Of a stretch of 64,000 nt of DNA, positions 63,687 to 64,000 are shown piece by piece (the stretch's first letter is position 1; each line of letters begins with the position of its first letter). Where the stretch lies: NCBI GenBank assembly GCA_049323895.1, contig JBMOKT010000025.1:1-64000 (forward strand), read 5' to 3'. The notes under the pieces are model-generated. The model ran no database searches and was not told the DNA's origin. It saw only the letters and a list, made by a program, of their open reading frames with translations. The DNA comes from JBMOKT01 sp049323895 (GTDB lineage Bacteria; Bacillota; Peptococcia; Peptococcales; BICA1-8). The position numbers and the translations under genes were made by a program.

Positions 63687-63731
63687 TTTTATATTAAAAG
63701 TATACCTTCTTTGTATACTTTTAATATAAAA
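63687..63731. repeat. Perfect 45-base palindrome
   Basis: Two 19-base arms, TTTTATATTAAAAGTATAC and its exact complement, surround CTTCTTT. The inner GTATAC matches the Rrf2-type element. It lies directly upstream of the rubrerythrin operator. Confidence 0.8.
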
Positions 63732-63778
63732 AAATTTCCCAGTCCCGTCAAGTATAATTTTGTATGTGGCAACCCTAT

Positions 63779-63838
63779 TCACCGACTGACGGGCAGCAGG
63801 AATTCCGTGATCTTAAATTTAGGAGTTTCGTTTTCCAT
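63779..63838 (-). CDS. Possible 19-residue peptide
   Basis: GTAGGTGAT precedes ATG at 63838, giving MENETPKFKITEFLLPVSR and a stop. It could be the 5' end of a gene cut short or a non-coding stretch. There is no family match. Confidence 0.2.
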   Translation of the reverse strand: MENETPKFKITEFLLPVSR

Positions 63839-63873
63839 AATATCACCTACATGAAGGCTAGCTATCGACTGAA

Positions 63874-64000
63874 TTATTTCATGACCAGTCCTTTATCAAT
63901 AGCTTCCTGAATAATTTTATGGCAGCAAACGCCAAGCGGATTTTTCTCTTTGCAATTAGAGTTTTTCATCGCTCCAGTAATGGCATTCACTTCTTTAACC
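63874..64000 (-). CDS. Hypothetical protein, C-terminal part (window edge)
   Basis: The minus strand is open from the window edge to a stop at 63874 and reads VKEVNAITGAMKNS, then CKEKNPLGVCCHKIIQEAID and KGLVMK. Three cysteines (C-x8-CC) and a His suggest metal or cluster binding. I do not recognise the family; the N-terminus lies outside the window. Confidence 0.5.
   Translation of the reverse strand, partial: VKEVNAITGAMKNSNCKEKNPLGVCCHKIIQEAIDKGLVMK

Overview
The window looks like chromosome of an anaerobic, spore-forming Firmicute of the class Clostridia, most like the Peptococcaceae/Desulfotomaculum side of that class. The reasons are the prkA-yhbH-spoVR sporulation set, [FeFe]-hydrogenase maturases, a DUF3786 protein, rubrerythrin with cytochrome bd for oxygen defence, strong GGAGG ribosome sites and AT-rich intergenic DNA. 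The genus is an inference. Almost every gene is on the minus strand; the exceptions are the hydrogenase-maturation operon and two small XRE regulators. Layout: 1-2.7 kb is mobile debris: a ParB-like fragment cut by the window edge, a frameshifted IS1182-type element with inverted ends, and a broken REP-associated (Y1) transposase against which the IS sits. 2.7-6 kb holds a hypothetical protein, a glyoxalase-like protein, an UlaG-like metallohydrolase, a DUF3786 protein and a PAP2 phosphatase. 6.1-9.6 kb is a glycolipid/polysaccharide precursor set (GT4 glycosyltransferase, galU, ugd). 9.7-21.3 kb is one long C-P lyase operon for phosphonate use (phnD-C-E-E-G-H-I-J-K-M, hexapeptide acyltransferase, phnL, a PHP-family PhnPP-like hydrolase, an inositol-monophosphatase-family enzyme). 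21.7-23.8 kb is a chemoreceptor. 24.1-28.2 kb is the plus-strand TM1266-hydE-hydG-hydF operon behind a sigma-A promoter and a leader with an intrinsic terminator. 28.3-37.7 kb is a catabolic operon (LeuC/LeuD-like hydro-lyase, VOC protein, MFS carrier, class III CoA-transferase, HMG-CoA-lyase-family enzyme, Na+/solute symporter and small partner) with a sigma-54 promoter, an upstream repeat array and a PrpR-type sigma-54 activator; the gene content suggests use of a C5/C6 branched dicarboxylic acid through a citramalyl-CoA- or HMG-CoA-like intermediate. 37.9-40.1 kb is a blaI/blaR1 pair with its operators; 40.2-44.7 kb is prkA-yhbH-spoVR. 44.8-46.4 kb is a decayed stretch with a REP-type palindrome, an unusual thioredoxin and the remains of a RelB/RelE-type toxin-antitoxin pair. 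46.4-53 kb is the most striking block: a cyclic-di-GMP-I riboswitch followed by HD-GYP phosphodiesterase, winged-helix/GGDEF cyclase, a free winged-helix protein, a two-domain KaiC-like ATPase and a Jag_N-FapA protein, all close-packed in one direction. 53-55.8 kb carries two paralogous XRE regulators, each divergent from its own cyclic-di-GMP-I riboswitch; the second riboswitch faces an HU gene. 56.5-62.4 kb is cydABDC, followed by an Rrf2-family regulator and a rubrerythrin. A 17-bp site shared by the cydA and rubrerythrin promoters suggests that the Rrf2 protein controls both. How the genes may work together: the organism senses oxygen (Rrf2, bd oxidase, rubrerythrin), scavenges phosphorus from phosphonates, makes FeFe-hydrogenase cofactor, and runs a dense cyclic-di-GMP network in which riboswitches sit upstream of the enzymes that make and break the same second messenger.
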